Source: Cognatundibacterium griseum (GTDB lineage: Bacteria > Pseudomonadota > Gammaproteobacteria > Burkholderiales > Burkholderiaceae_D). Taken from it: DNA of 64,000 nt. The translations under genes and the position numbers were made by a program. Below the pieces are notes generated by a model that saw nothing but the letters and a program-made list of their open reading frames with translations, was not told where the DNA came from and ran no database searches. The DNA is taken from positions 62,001-126,000 of the forward strand of contig NZ_JACOGC010000005.1 of the NCBI RefSeq assembly GCF_014284195.1. Reading direction: 5' to 3'. Shown piece by piece: positions 16,351-25,170 of the stretch. Numbering within the stretch: position 1 is the stretch's first letter; every line of letters starts with the position of its first letter.

Positions 16351-18557
16351 GCCTGCTGTCCTTTGCAATAGATTTCCCACATCTGGCGATAGGCAGCTTC
16401 AACCGAACGTGCAAAAGCAGGTTCATTCATCACCAGGGATTGCTCCAGTTCCTGCCTGAGATTTTGCCGAATGTGTTTCAAACCGGGCAAGTCATGCGCC
16501 AGAATAACGCATTTCTGCGCGTATTCTTCCTCACTGTAAGCGATCCATTCCGGATGACCGGCGCCGGTCAGAATGGATGCGCCCAGTCTGCCGACAGAAG
16601 GTCTTCCCGCTAAGGTAATAAAAGGAACACCCATATAAAGAGACTCAATCAGCGTCATGCCTGAGTTATGTGGAAAACAGTCCAGGCTGATGTCAATATT
16701 GCGCAGCACATCCCATGGCGGAGTATGGAAACCAATATCAAGCCTGTCCCTCTGGATTCCATAGGCGGCAAAGCGAGACGCCATTTCCTCGCAGATTTGA
16801 GGGTCTTTAAAGTCACCGCTATCAATAATCAGTCTGGCCGTTGGCATCGCATCCAGAATTGCAGCCCAAATCCGGATCACCTTATGGTTAATCCGGATCG
16901 ACCGGGATAAGCATCCAAAGGTCACGTACCCGTTACGCTCAGCCGGCAGCTGACCGGCTTCCCCCATAGAATTGACGCCAAAAGGACGATAAACAAAGAA
17001 CGGGCCATCTAAAGGCCACAGTTTTTCAGAAAATAACTGGGCGCAATCCTCCGTGATCCCGGCATGGTCCGTCAGATAATAGTCAATCGCCGTTAACCCT
17101 GTGGTGTACCCAAAATCCAGCCAATGCAGAGATACTGGCGCAGGTTTGCGGGCCATGACCAGCAGCCGGTTATCACTCGTATGTCCGGCAACATCGATCA
17201 ACACATCAATGCCGTCAGCCCGTATCCGCTCAACCATCTCATCATCACTCATGGCATTCGTGACAATCCAGTGATCCACCGCATTCCGGTACAAAGCGGT
17301 GTATTCATCATCCCTGACGGAATTGGAATAAGCATAAATTTCTACGTTGTCATGATTGTGATTTTCTATTAACGGCAATAGAAAATGTTTGCAGACATGG
17401 TTGTAAAAAGACTGACTGACGTAACCAATTTTCAGTTTTCTGGATAAAGACTGATCGTTCAAAAAAGGGCGCCAATGATCTCTGTAAGGCAAGCCATTTT
17501 TGACGTTATAGTCCTGATACACGCTATAAATCAGCTCTGCACTCAGATCAGGCTGGTAATTCAGGCAAAACAGCAAACTCGTATAAACCGCAGAATTAAA
17601 CGACGTATTTCTCAGGTTCTGGTAAGACAAAGCTCGTATGTATGCCTCAATTGCCTCATCGATACGGCTGGCATCTCTTAGGGCGTTACCATATACCAGC
17701 CAGACCTCCTGAATATCGGGATGCTGATTCAATGCCGTTTCACATGCGGCAATTGCATCCTGTAATTGCCCCAGCAAACGAAACGCTTCTGCCCGGTTTG
17801 CATAGACCGGCAGCAATTGCGGGTTTAAATTTAATGCCCGGTCATAACAATCAATCGCATCCCGATATCGCTGAACCTGCGAATAGGCGACTCCCAGGTT
17901 TGCAATTAATTCTGCATAATCAGGTGCGATTTTTAAGGCATGCTCATAAATTTTGATCGCATCCGTCACGCGCCCTGCATATCGGTAAGCATTCCCCAGG
18001 TTATTACATGCCGGAACCAGATCAGGCTGAATCTGCAGCGCCTGCTCCAGATAATCGATTGCCGCACCATAGCAGGACATGGAAATCAGGACATTACCAA
18101 GATTAGACATCACATGCTTATTATTAGGCATCATTGCCAATGCCCGCTCCAGTGCCTGCCGCGCCTCGTCAAATCTGCCTAACTCAATATAGCTAATCCC
18201 CAGTAAATTCCACGCTTGTCCATCCGCCGAACGGCTTTGCGTCAACCAGGAAGCGGCTTCCAGCATCATCGAAAATTGGCGCTGACGGTGGAAATGATTG
18301 ATCATTTCATGATAAGCCGCTTTAAATTCGGCCTGATACGGGGCAAGCTTTAACATTTTCTGCCCATAATCAATGGCATTTTGCGCATCTTCTTGCAAGA
18401 GAGCTATTTTTTGCATCACAAAAAATAAGTCGGGTTTATTCTGTGAATGCAACAACCGCTCCCCCAAAGACTTTGCAGCATCCAGATTTCCGGCATTCAG
18501 CAACGCCAGAACATCTTTAGCACCCTTGATTTGCCCTGCATTCATCTTTGCCATCAT
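16347..18557 (-). CDS. TPR-containing OGT/SPINDLY-type glycosyltransferase (GT41)
   Basis: A 736-residue protein with about seven to eight TPR repeats (roughly residues 40-310; for example [20 protein letters not shown]) and a C-terminal GT41 domain (375-736). The donor-site histidine equivalent to human OGT H498 is H387 in [27 protein letters not shown], and [16 protein letters not shown] near residue 630, are also typical. The lysine that contacts the donor diphosphate in OGT appears as R555 (SRSIRIN). TPR domains bind protein acceptors, and the gene diverges from fliC, so flagellin O-glycosylation is the leading hypothesis, as for FlmG in Caulobacter. It opens the operon with rfbF. An ATG three bases in (18554) fits the AGGGA site slightly better. 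Confidence 0.9.
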   Translation of the reverse strand: MMAKMNAGQIKGAKDVLALLNAGNLDAAKSLGERLLHSQNKPDLFFVMQKIALLQEDAQNAIDYGQKMLKLAPYQAEFKAAYHEMINHFHRQRQFSMMLEAASWLTQSRSADGQAWNLLGISYIELGRFDEARQALERALAMMPNNKHVMSNLGNVLISMSCYGAAIDYLEQALQIQPDLVPACNNLGNAYRYAGRVTDAIKIYEHALKIAPDYAELIANLGVAYSQVQRYRDAIDCYDRALNLNPQLLPVYANRAEAFRLLGQLQDAIAACETALNQHPDIQEVWLVYGNALRDASRIDEAIEAYIRALSYQNLRNTSFNSAVYTSLLFCLNYQPDLSAELIYSVYQDYNVKNGLPYRDHWRPFLNDQSLSRKLKIGYVSQSFYNHVCKHFLLPLIENHNHDNVEIYAYSNSVRDDEYTALYRNAVDHWIVTNAMSDDEMVERIRADGIDVLIDVAGHTSDNRLLVMARKPAPVSLHWLDFGYTTGLTAIDYYLTDHAGITEDCAQLFSEKLWPLDGPFFVYRPFGVNSMGEAGQLPAERNGYVTFGCLSRSIRINHKVIRIWAAILDAMPTARLIIDSGDFKDPQICEEMASRFAAYGIQRDRLDIGFHTPPWDVLRNIDISLDCFPHNSGMTLIESLYMGVPFITLAGRPSVGRLGASILTGAGHPEWIAYSEEEYAQKCVILAHDLPGLKHIRQNLRQELEQSLVMNEPAFARSVEAAYRQMWEIYCKGQQA

Positions 18558-18590
18558 GCATCCCTTGCAAAAAAATATTCACCCAGCCTC

Positions 18591-18617
18591 ATTCTAATAG
18601 GCAATAAGCAAAGTCAA
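18591..18617 (-). promoter_or_regulatory. Possible sigma-70 promoter of the glycosylation operon
   Basis: Reading the minus strand, TTGACT (18617-18612) and TAGAAT (18596-18591) are separated by 15 bases, slightly short of the optimal 17. They lie about 35-60 bases upstream of the glycosyltransferase start. This would make the sugar operon independent of the flagellar sigma factor used by fliC. Confidence 0.4.
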
Positions 18618-18655
18618 GCATTAAAAAAAGCTGTAAAAATGCCCTAAATCACCCC

Positions 18656-18682
18656 TCAAGTTTTTAAAAAACCCGCCGATGA
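18656..18682 (+). promoter_or_regulatory. Distal sigma-28 (FliA) promoter of fliC
   Basis: TCAAGTTT (18656-18663), an 11-base spacer and GCCGATGA (18675-18682) match the FliA consensus TAAAGTTT-N11-GCCGATAA at 13 of 16 positions or better with exact spacing. The -35 box lies in the left arm of an inverted repeat, CTCAAGTTTT (18655-18664) against AAAACTTGAG (18697-18706). A transcript from here would have a leader of about 165 bases. Confidence 0.75.
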
Positions 18683-18803
18683 GCGGAATGACATTCAAAA
18701 CTTGAGGAAAATATTTAATATTTATTTGCGGCAATTTCCTAAAAGTTTTTCCGAGACGTCCGTTACCCAAAACAACGGCGGTGCAACAGTCATCAAGACA
18801 GAC

Positions 18804-18830
18804 CAAAGTTTGAGGCTCAAACGCCGAATT
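18804..18830 (+). promoter_or_regulatory. Proximal sigma-28 (FliA) promoter of fliC
   Basis: CAAAGTTT (18804-18811), 11 bases, then GCCGAATT (18823-18830) give a second FliA-type promoter 24 bases before the fliC start codon. The -35 box differs from consensus in one base and the -10 box keeps the diagnostic GCCGA. The AAGGAG ribosome-binding site begins within about 15 bases of the -10 box, so the leader would be very short. Confidence 0.65.
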
Positions 18831-18854
18831 GAATAACTCTGAAGGAGAATTAAC

Positions 18855-20306
18855 ATGGCTTCATACATTAATACCAATATTGCATCTCTGAATGCTCAGC
18901 GCAATCTGAACATGTCTCAAGCTTCTTTGCAGACTTCGATGCAGCGCTTGTCCTCTGGTCTGCGTATCAACAGCGCAAAAGACGATTCCGCAGGTCTGGC
19001 AATTTCTCAGCGTATGACTTCGCAGATCGGTGGTCTGGATCAGGCTGTCCGTAATGCAAACGACGGTATCTCGCTGGCGCAGACAGCTGAAGGTGCATTG
19101 TCCCAGGTTACAGCCAACTTGCAGCGTATCCGTACACTGGCCGTGCAATCTGCCAACGCCAGTAACAGCGCTTCTGACCGCGCCGCGCTGAACAACGAAG
19201 CCAATCAGCTGGTTTCTGAAATTAACCGTGTCGCCAGCTCCACTAACTTTAACGGTGTGAATCTGCTGGATGGCTCCTTTACTTCCCAGGCATTCCAGGT
19301 GGGCGCAAACAGCACCGCCAACGACAGCATTTCCATCAGCAGCATTGCCAGCGCCAAAGCGAGCTCTCTGGGTGTAGGTTCCAGCTCAAGCTATTCGACA
19401 ACCGTTACCGGTGCAACGATTACAAGCGGTGCGGCACTGACTGCCGGTGGTCTGACCATCAATGGTTTCAACGTCGGCGCAACTGCTGTCGACGGCGTAT
19501 CCAGCACCAGTGCAGACGGTAGCGCGCTTGCCAAAGCCAATGCGATCAATGCAATTACTGGCTCCACTGGCGTGACAGCAACTGTGAATGCCACAACCAC
19601 ATCCAACTTCACCACAACATCAGCCGGTGGTGCAGTCAGCTTCTCGCTGAACGGCGTGAACATCTCGACAACGCTGACCGGTAACTCTGCGGTTGCTTCA
19701 ACAGAAATGGCTGCCGCAATTAATGCCGTCAGCGCACAGACTGGCGTGACTGCGACCGCGAATGCTTCCACAGGTACTTACTCCCTGACTGCAACGGATG
19801 GCCGTAACGTGACACTGTCGGCAGCGTCTGGTGCTGGCTCTACCGCATCCGGCGTGTCTTCTGGCACAACTTTCGGCTCGATCACCCTGAATTCGACCAG
19901 CTCCACTGGCATCACTCTCGGTGGCACTCAGGCAACAGCGGCAATCATTGGTGCAGCAGCAGGTTATAATTCTGCTACAGCTACAGTGGGCGCAGGTGTT
20001 TCATCGCTGAATCTGTCAACAGCAGCGGGAGCACAGGCGGCGCTTTCAACGATTGATGCGGCGATCCAGCAGATCTCCACATCACGTGCATCTCTGGGTG
20101 CGTATCAAAACCGCTTCTCGTCTGCTGTCGTCAGCTTGCAAACTACTTCTGAAAACCTGACTGCTTCCCGCAGCCGTATTCAGGATGCAGACTTCGCGGC
20201 AGAAACAGCAAACATGACCCGTGCACAGGTCTTGCAGCAGGCTGGTACAGCAATTCTGGCGCAGGCTAACTCAGCACCAAACGGCGTTCTGGCGCTGTTG
20301 CGTTAA
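18855..20306 (+). CDS. fliC: Flagellin
   Basis: FliC is the filament subunit, exported through the flagellar type III system. The 483-residue protein keeps the conserved D0/D1 ends: [19 protein letters not shown] and [20 protein letters not shown] at the N-terminus, and [20 protein letters not shown] before the terminal LLR. The middle (about residues 175-375) is rich in Ser, Thr, Ala and Gly and contains flagellin_IN-like segments such as [13 protein letters not shown]; this surface-exposed region is the expected site of O-glycosylation. GAAGGAG precedes the ATG. It is driven by sigma-28-type promoters and ends in a strong hairpin. Confidence 0.97.
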   Translation: MASYINTNIASLNAQRNLNMSQASLQTSMQRLSSGLRINSAKDDSAGLAISQRMTSQIGGLDQAVRNANDGISLAQTAEGALSQVTANLQRIRTLAVQSANASNSASDRAALNNEANQLVSEINRVASSTNFNGVNLLDGSFTSQAFQVGANSTANDSISISSIASAKASSLGVGSSSSYSTTVTGATITSGAALTAGGLTINGFNVGATAVDGVSSTSADGSALAKANAINAITGSTGVTATVNATTTSNFTTTSAGGAVSFSLNGVNISTTLTGNSAVASTEMAAAINAVSAQTGVTATANASTGTYSLTATDGRNVTLSAASGAGSTASGVSSGTTFGSITLNSTSSTGITLGGTQATAAIIGAAAGYNSATATVGAGVSSLNLSTAAGAQAALSTIDAAIQQISTSRASLGAYQNRFSSAVVSLQTTSENLTASRSRIQDADFAAETANMTRAQVLQQAGTAILAQANSAPNGVLALLR

Positions 20307-20343
20307 TCACTGGGAATTTAACCCAATGATGTAATGTAGAAAT

Positions 20344-20366
20344 CCCCCGGTCATGTTGGCCGGGGG
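20344..20366 (+). terminator. Terminator after fliC
   Basis: CCCCCGG (20344-20350) pairs with CCGGGGG (20360-20366) around nine bases and is followed by a moderately T-rich CTATTCATT. It lies between fliC and flaG and should separate the abundant flagellin transcript from the downstream genes. Confidence 0.75.
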
Positions 20367-20389
20367 CTATTCATTCAAGGGTATAGATC

Positions 20390-20761
20390 ATGGATATCCG
20401 ACAAATTGGAAGCGCTCCTCTTGCGCAACCATTCACAGACAGAGTCAGCAATACTGATGCTGCAAATCCCGAACATCTGACCACAATCCAAAACAACGGA
20501 TTAATCACACCAGTCACTGCCGCCAGCAAAGCCACTGATATCAATGCCGTGGATAAGGCTGTGGCGGACATTAATAAAGTGATCCAGTCTTTATCGCAGA
20601 ATTTACAGTTCAGCGTCGACAAAGATAGCAAGCGTGTCGTTGTTAAAGTGATTGATCAGCAAACCAATCAGGTTTTACGGCAAATTCCGAGTGAAGAAGC
20701 TCTTGAAATATCCAAATCTCTGGATAAATTGCAAGGATTACTGATCAGACAGCAAGTCTGA
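20390..20761 (+). CDS. flaG: FlaG family flagellar protein
   Basis: FlaG is a small flagellar protein whose loss alters filament length in some bacteria. The 123-residue protein has a variable N-terminal half and the conserved C-terminal domain with LQFSVDKDSKRVVVKVIDQ and QVLRQIPSEEALEISKSLDK. It lies between fliC and fliD, the usual position. About 100 bases separate it from fliD; a GCCGAATT (20807-20814) there resembles a sigma-28 -10 box but has no matching -35 element. Confidence 0.92.
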   Translation: MDIRQIGSAPLAQPFTDRVSNTDAANPEHLTTIQNNGLITPVTAASKATDINAVDKAVADINKVIQSLSQNLQFSVDKDSKRVVVKVIDQQTNQVLRQIPSEEALEISKSLDKLQGLLIRQQV

Positions 20762-20862
20762 TCCGTCGGGACTTTTTATAAATAGCCTATAAAAACCCTT
20801 CTGATAGCCGAATTGAAGTCGACTTTGGTTTGCTACAGTAACGGTTATGAAAGGAGAATGTA

Positions 20863-22878
20863 GTGGCTACCATACAATCAGCCGGTATCGGCTCTGGCCT
20901 GGATGTAAATAGCATTGTCAGCAAGCTAATGGCTATTGAAAGTCAGCCATTGCTGGATATTGCAAAAAAACAAGCCAGCTATCAGGCAAATCTGACTGCA
21001 TTTGGCAGCCTGTCGGGTGCATTGAGCGCATTGCAGACTTCCCTTTCCGGATTAAACAGCCTTTCAACCTACAAAACACTGAACGCGACTTCGTCTGATA
21101 CCACTGTCGCCACAGCGACTGGCAGCAGCATCGCAACGGCTGGCACATACAGCCTGAATGTCACTCAACTTGCACAGGCACAGACCATTTCAAGCGCCGG
21201 TCAGGTCAGCACAACAAACACAATTGGCACCGGTGCAGCGACAACCCTGAGCTTTCAGTTCGGAACCATTACAGGCACAGCAACCAACGGTACATATACA
21301 GGGGCAACGTTCCAGCAAGATGCGACTCAGGCCACGGGCACAGTCACCATTAACAGTTCAAATAATTCATTGCAAGGCATTCGTGATGCGATTAACAATG
21401 CCAATGTTGGCGTTCAGGCATCGATCGTTGGCGACGGAAGCGCCACACCTTATCATCTGGTGCTGAACTCCACCAAGACTGGCGTGACCTCCAGCATGAA
21501 AATCTCTGTGACCGGGGATGCCACACTGCAAAATTTATTGGCTTACGACCCTGCAGGCGTACAGAACTTAAAAGAACTCAAAAACGGGCAAAATGCCAGC
21601 TTAACTTTGAATGGCCTCGCTGTTACCAGTACCAGCAACACGGTTTCGAACGCAATTCAGGGCGTTAGCGTTAATTTATCGAAAATTGGCACTGCCAGCA
21701 TTACCCTGGCAGCCAATACTGCTGCCGTACAAAGCGGGATTAATGGCTTCGTTACGGCATACAACAGCCTTAACACGACATTATCAACCCTGACCGCATA
21801 CAATCCGGCAACAAAAGTTGGCGGACCGTTATTGGGTGACTCAACCACCCAGAGCATACAAAACCAGATCCGCAATGCCCTCTCCGGCGCAGTCAACGGC
21901 CTTGGCGGAGGGCTGATCAATCTCGAACAGGTTGGCGTCACCTTCCAAAAAGACGGTACATTAAGCGTTGACTCAACGAAGTTGCAAAATGCATTGAATA
22001 CCAATTTCGGGGATGTTGCCGGTCTTTTCGCGGCGGCTGGCAAGGCAACCGATAGTCTGGTCAGCTTTGTCGGCTCAACCACCAAAACAACCGCCGGAAA
22101 TTATGCGGTCAACGTTACCCAGGTTGCAACCCAGGGCTTGTTAACCGGAAATCAGAATCTGAATGCAGCTCCGGTAACAATCGCGGCAGGAACCAGTATT
22201 AACGTTACCCTGGATGGGACCACTGCAGCAGTAAACCTGACAGCCGGCACATATACCGCATCCGCATTGGCATCCTTAATTCAGTCATCCATCAATGGCA
22301 ATACCACACTTTCCGGATTAGGCCTTTCTGTCACTGCATCGATTGATGCAAGCGGTTTTCTGAATTTGCAATCAGCGAGCTATGGCAGTAATTCGAGTGT
22401 CAGCATTGCCAATAACACAGGCACAACGATATCCAACTTCACAGGAACCGTCACCAGTGGCGTTAACGGCAAGAATGTCGCAGGGACGATCAACGGGATA
22501 GGCGCCACAGGTATTGGTCAAATCCTGACAGGTGCAACTGGTACCGGAGTCGAGGGCCTGCAAATTCTGGTGAATGGTGGTGCAACGGGCGCAAGGGGAA
22601 ACATCAATTTCTCTCAGGGCTATGCGTATAAACTGAACACTGCAATAACCGGTTTTCTGGGCACATCCGGTGCAATCAACAATGCAACTGATGGTATCAA
22701 CAGCACACTCAAAGATTTGCAAAATCAGACAACGGTGATCAATCAACGTTTAGTGACAAAACAAGCGCTCTACCAAAGGCAATTCTCTGCACTGGATACA
22801 GTGATTGCCAACCTGAACAGTACGCAAAGTTTTCTCACGCAGCAAATCAATGTTCTCAATGGCCTCTCTAATAAATAA
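20863..22878 (+). CDS. fliD: Flagellar filament cap protein FliD (HAP2)
   Basis: FliD caps the growing filament and helps flagellin polymerise. The start is GTG 20863 with a strong AAGGAG upstream; the protein begins MATIQSAGIGSGLDVNSIVS, the FliD_N signature. The C-terminal coil (LKDLQNQTTVINQRLVTKQA and RQFSALDTVIANLNSTQSFL) is typical. At 671 residues it is much longer than the 468-residue Salmonella protein, with an extra Ser/Thr/Gly-rich section in the middle containing flagellin_IN-like repeats (about residues 395-560). This enlargement is known among betaproteobacteria and would add outward-facing cap domains. Confidence 0.95.
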   Translation: MATIQSAGIGSGLDVNSIVSKLMAIESQPLLDIAKKQASYQANLTAFGSLSGALSALQTSLSGLNSLSTYKTLNATSSDTTVATATGSSIATAGTYSLNVTQLAQAQTISSAGQVSTTNTIGTGAATTLSFQFGTITGTATNGTYTGATFQQDATQATGTVTINSSNNSLQGIRDAINNANVGVQASIVGDGSATPYHLVLNSTKTGVTSSMKISVTGDATLQNLLAYDPAGVQNLKELKNGQNASLTLNGLAVTSTSNTVSNAIQGVSVNLSKIGTASITLAANTAAVQSGINGFVTAYNSLNTTLSTLTAYNPATKVGGPLLGDSTTQSIQNQIRNALSGAVNGLGGGLINLEQVGVTFQKDGTLSVDSTKLQNALNTNFGDVAGLFAAAGKATDSLVSFVGSTTKTTAGNYAVNVTQVATQGLLTGNQNLNAAPVTIAAGTSINVTLDGTTAAVNLTAGTYTASALASLIQSSINGNTTLSGLGLSVTASIDASGFLNLQSASYGSNSSVSIANNTGTTISNFTGTVTSGVNGKNVAGTINGIGATGIGQILTGATGTGVEGLQILVNGGATGARGNINFSQGYAYKLNTAITGFLGTSGAINNATDGINSTLKDLQNQTTVINQRLVTKQALYQRQFSALDTVIANLNSTQSFLTQQINVLNGLSNK

Positions 22879-22898
22879 GAGAAATTAAAGGAATCGTT

Positions 22899-23366
22899 AT
22901 GTTTGGCTCATCACAATCCGGCGTCAATGCTTACCAGAAAATTGGAGTGGAAACTGGCGTCCTTGCAGCATCCCCACATAAACTGATTGTGATGCTGTTT
23001 GAGGGAGCAATTGTCGCGATTGGAAATGCTCGTCAGCAAATGCAAAATGGTGAAATTGCCAATAAAGGACGCTCTATTTCCAAAGCCATTTCCATTATCG
23101 AAAACGGCCTGCGTGCCAGTCTGAACAAACAGATCGGCGGTGAAATTGCAATCAACCTCGATAACCTCTATGAGTACATGAGCCGGCAACTTTTATTAGC
23201 CAATCTGAATAATGAAGAAAATACTCTGGCAGATGTCCAGAAACTGCTAACAGATTTAAAAGATGCCTGGGAAGCTATCGCCCCGCCCCCTGTGATTGTA
23301 CAAGAACCTCAAAAAACAGGTTACGACCAATTACAACCACGACCAACTCACGCATTTGAGGCTTGA
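22899..23366 (+). CDS. fliS: Flagellar export chaperone FliS
   Basis: FliS binds the C-terminus of newly made flagellin and delivers it to the export gate. The 155-residue protein has the family hallmarks YQKIGVETGVLAASPHKLIV, MLFEGAIVAIGNARQQM and the all-helical IGGEIAINLDNLYEYMSRQL. The C-terminal 25 residues are Pro- and Gln-rich and look disordered. It follows fliD by 20 bases with a GGAATC site and is followed by fliT after three bases. Confidence 0.96.
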   Translation: MFGSSQSGVNAYQKIGVETGVLAASPHKLIVMLFEGAIVAIGNARQQMQNGEIANKGRSISKAISIIENGLRASLNKQIGGEIAINLDNLYEYMSRQLLLANLNNEENTLADVQKLLTDLKDAWEAIAPPPVIVQEPQKTGYDQLQPRPTHAFEA

Positions 23367-23369
23367 TCC

Positions 23370-23705
23370 ATGATGGAAAGTTTGGAAATTATTCACTTGT
23401 ATGAAAATGTCGCCGTCATTACAGATCAGATGCTGCAGGCGGCACGTGAGCGGGATTGGGAATTATTAACGCAGCTGGAAACCCGCTGTACGACAACCGT
23501 GCAGAAAATCCGCGACAGCGAGCAACCTGCACCGTTAACTGCAGAACTCAAAGAACGTAAAATCAGCGTCATCAAAAAAATCTTGGCTGATGACCGGGAA
23601 ATCCGGGATATTACAGAGCCCTGGATGGCAGAACTCGCCGAACTGATGAAGAATTCCAGCGTGACACAAAAGCTGAACCGTACTTATGGGGCCAGCCCGG
23701 CCTGA
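23370..23705 (+). CDS. fliT: Flagellar protein FliT
   Basis: FliT is the export chaperone for FliD and, in enterics, an anti-FlhDC factor. The 111-residue helical protein shows the family pattern MLQAARERDWELLTQLETRC and LADDREIRDITEPWMAELAE. Its position directly after fliS supports the call, since sequence conservation in this family is low. The start could be either of two consecutive ATG codons. Confidence 0.88.
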   Translation: MMESLEIIHLYENVAVITDQMLQAARERDWELLTQLETRCTTTVQKIRDSEQPAPLTAELKERKISVIKKILADDREIRDITEPWMAELAELMKNSSVTQKLNRTYGASPA

Positions 23706-23710
23706 AATAT

Positions 23711-24829
23711 ATGCCCTACCGCCTCGATAATGCACTCAGGCCTAATATCAATATCGAGGCACCTGCTGCCATACAAGGGCTAGCGCCCATCAAACAAGAA
23801 GTTGCCTCCAAACTGGCGCAACTCGTGGTGGGACAGCAATTGACCGGGAAAATTCTGTCGCAGGCGTCCCCGGGGACGTTCAATATCAATCTTGCTGGCG
23901 CGAACATTCAGCTGTCTCTGCCCGACGGACTCAGAGAAGGTGATCTTGTTCAATTACGGGTTCTCAGCAATCAGCCACAGTTGACGTTTGCCCTGGAGAG
24001 CAAAGCCTCGCCCCCTTCACAACTCACGACACCTGCAACACTGAACGCAGCAGAAAATCTCTCTGTACCAGAGAAGTTGAGTGCATCAACAAGCATTCAG
24101 TCCGGCAGTCTTCATCCATCCACATTACCTAGCGCCCAATTTGCCACGGGCAGCAGCGTGATCGCTCTCAGCGACATCAGCAAACTCATCAACCTGATTG
24201 ATCAGCAAAAAAATCCACTATTACAACAAAATGGAATTATTGCAAAAACACCTGTTTTAAATTCCCCGGATGATTTAAAGTCAATTAGCAAGACAGCACA
24301 TCTTTTACAACAGCAAATCACGCGCAGCGGTTTATTCTATGAATCACACCTTACTGAATGGGCTGAAGGAAAAAGAAACCTGAATGATCTCCAACTCGAA
24401 CCGCAATCGCAGCTCAACACCTTATCCGCAGAACAAACCGCGAATACTAATGCCATCAGCAGCAATAAAGAATTGACGCAACTGATACAACAACAGCTTC
24501 ATACGTTGGAAAATCAGTCGGTTCAGTGGCATGGAGAAATTTTTCCAGGTCAAGTCATGGACTGGGTTATTAAAAGAGACAATCCGCACCAGGCAAAATA
24601 TGGTTCTCAAGAAGAGCCCCTCCCTCAATGGAGTAGTGTCGTGCAGTTTAATCTGCCTGTACTGGGCGCAGTATCAGCAACGATTACGCTCCGCGGACAA
24701 CACATCAATTTTGCGTTACAAGCAGAAAGTCCTGAAACTGCACATTTATTGACCCAGCACACCACCGATCTGGCATCTTCAATGAGCGCGGCAGGTGCGG
24801 TTGTTGATGGCATTCAGATCAAACGATGA
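23711..24829 (+). CDS. FliK-like flagellar hook-length control family protein
   Basis: A 372-residue protein with a FliK C-terminal-like domain. The N-terminal part contains a small beta domain (VVGQQLTGKILSQASPGTF, then LREGDLVQLRVLS), the middle is Gln/Ser-rich and low in complexity, and the C-terminal 110 residues hold LPVLGAVSATITLRGQHINF and an LTQHTTDLASSMSAAG helix. It is distinct from the second FliK at 31802, which sits in the normal fliJ-fliL position. The gene overlaps fhlB by four bases, pairing a FliK-like protein with an FlhB C-domain homologue. Function is not established. Confidence 0.8.
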   Translation: MPYRLDNALRPNINIEAPAAIQGLAPIKQEVASKLAQLVVGQQLTGKILSQASPGTFNINLAGANIQLSLPDGLREGDLVQLRVLSNQPQLTFALESKASPPSQLTTPATLNAAENLSVPEKLSASTSIQSGSLHPSTLPSAQFATGSSVIALSDISKLINLIDQQKNPLLQQNGIIAKTPVLNSPDDLKSISKTAHLLQQQITRSGLFYESHLTEWAEGKRNLNDLQLEPQSQLNTLSAEQTANTNAISSNKELTQLIQQQLHTLENQSVQWHGEIFPGQVMDWVIKRDNPHQAKYGSQEEPLPQWSSVVQFNLPVLGAVSATITLRGQHINFALQAESPETAHLLTQHTTDLASSMSAAGAVVDGIQIKR

Positions 24830-25155
24830 TGAATAACCCTCCTGATAAAAATGCCGTTGCCATTGCATATCAAAGTGGCGATAACGCTCCCCGCGTCGTT
24901 GCCAAGGGGAAAGGCCTGATTGCAGATGAAATCATTATGCGGGCCAAAGAACATGGCGTTCATGTACATGAATCCAGGGAACTGGTCTCTTTGCTAATGA
25001 AAGTCGATCTGGACACCCATATTCCACCCGCACTCTATCTCGCAGTTGCAGAACTACTCGCTTGGCTTTACCATATAGAAAATGAAAAGTCTGCAACAGA
25101 TCGTAACCAGCACTCTGCGCAGCAAACTTCATCCATGAGATATACCGGTAAATAA
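24826..25155 (+). CDS. FhlB-like homologue of the FlhB cytoplasmic domain
   Basis: This 109-residue protein resembles the C-terminal cytoplasmic domain of FlhB/YscU export switch proteins: AVAIAYQSGDNAPRVVAKG, IADEIIMRAKEHGVHVHES and IPPALYLAVAELLAWLYHIE. It lacks the membrane part and the NPTH self-cleavage motif; the equivalent position reads PPDKNAVA. Free-standing FlhB-CC homologues (FhlB/YlqH) are known and can partly support substrate-specificity switching. ATGA overlap with the FliK-like gene suggests coupled production. Confidence 0.85.
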   Translation: MMNNPPDKNAVAIAYQSGDNAPRVVAKGKGLIADEIIMRAKEHGVHVHESRELVSLLMKVDLDTHIPPALYLAVAELLAWLYHIENEKSATDRNQHSAQQTSSMRYTGK

Positions 25156-25170
25156 AAGTCAATCATTAAC

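Noticed and set aside
19391-19771. Minus-strand frame inside fliC
   Set aside because: Low-complexity antisense of the Ser/Thr/Ala-rich flagellin centre; no independent support.
18861-20306. Repeated Thr/Ala/Ser codons in fliC and fliD suggesting a repeat array
   Set aside because: They are degenerate protein-level flagellin_IN repeats, with no direct DNA repeat units or spacers, so not CRISPR or tandem repeats.
20788-20814. Sigma-28 promoter upstream of fliD
   Set aside because: GCCGAATT is present but the -35 position reads TATAAAAA, which does not match TAAAGTTT convincingly.
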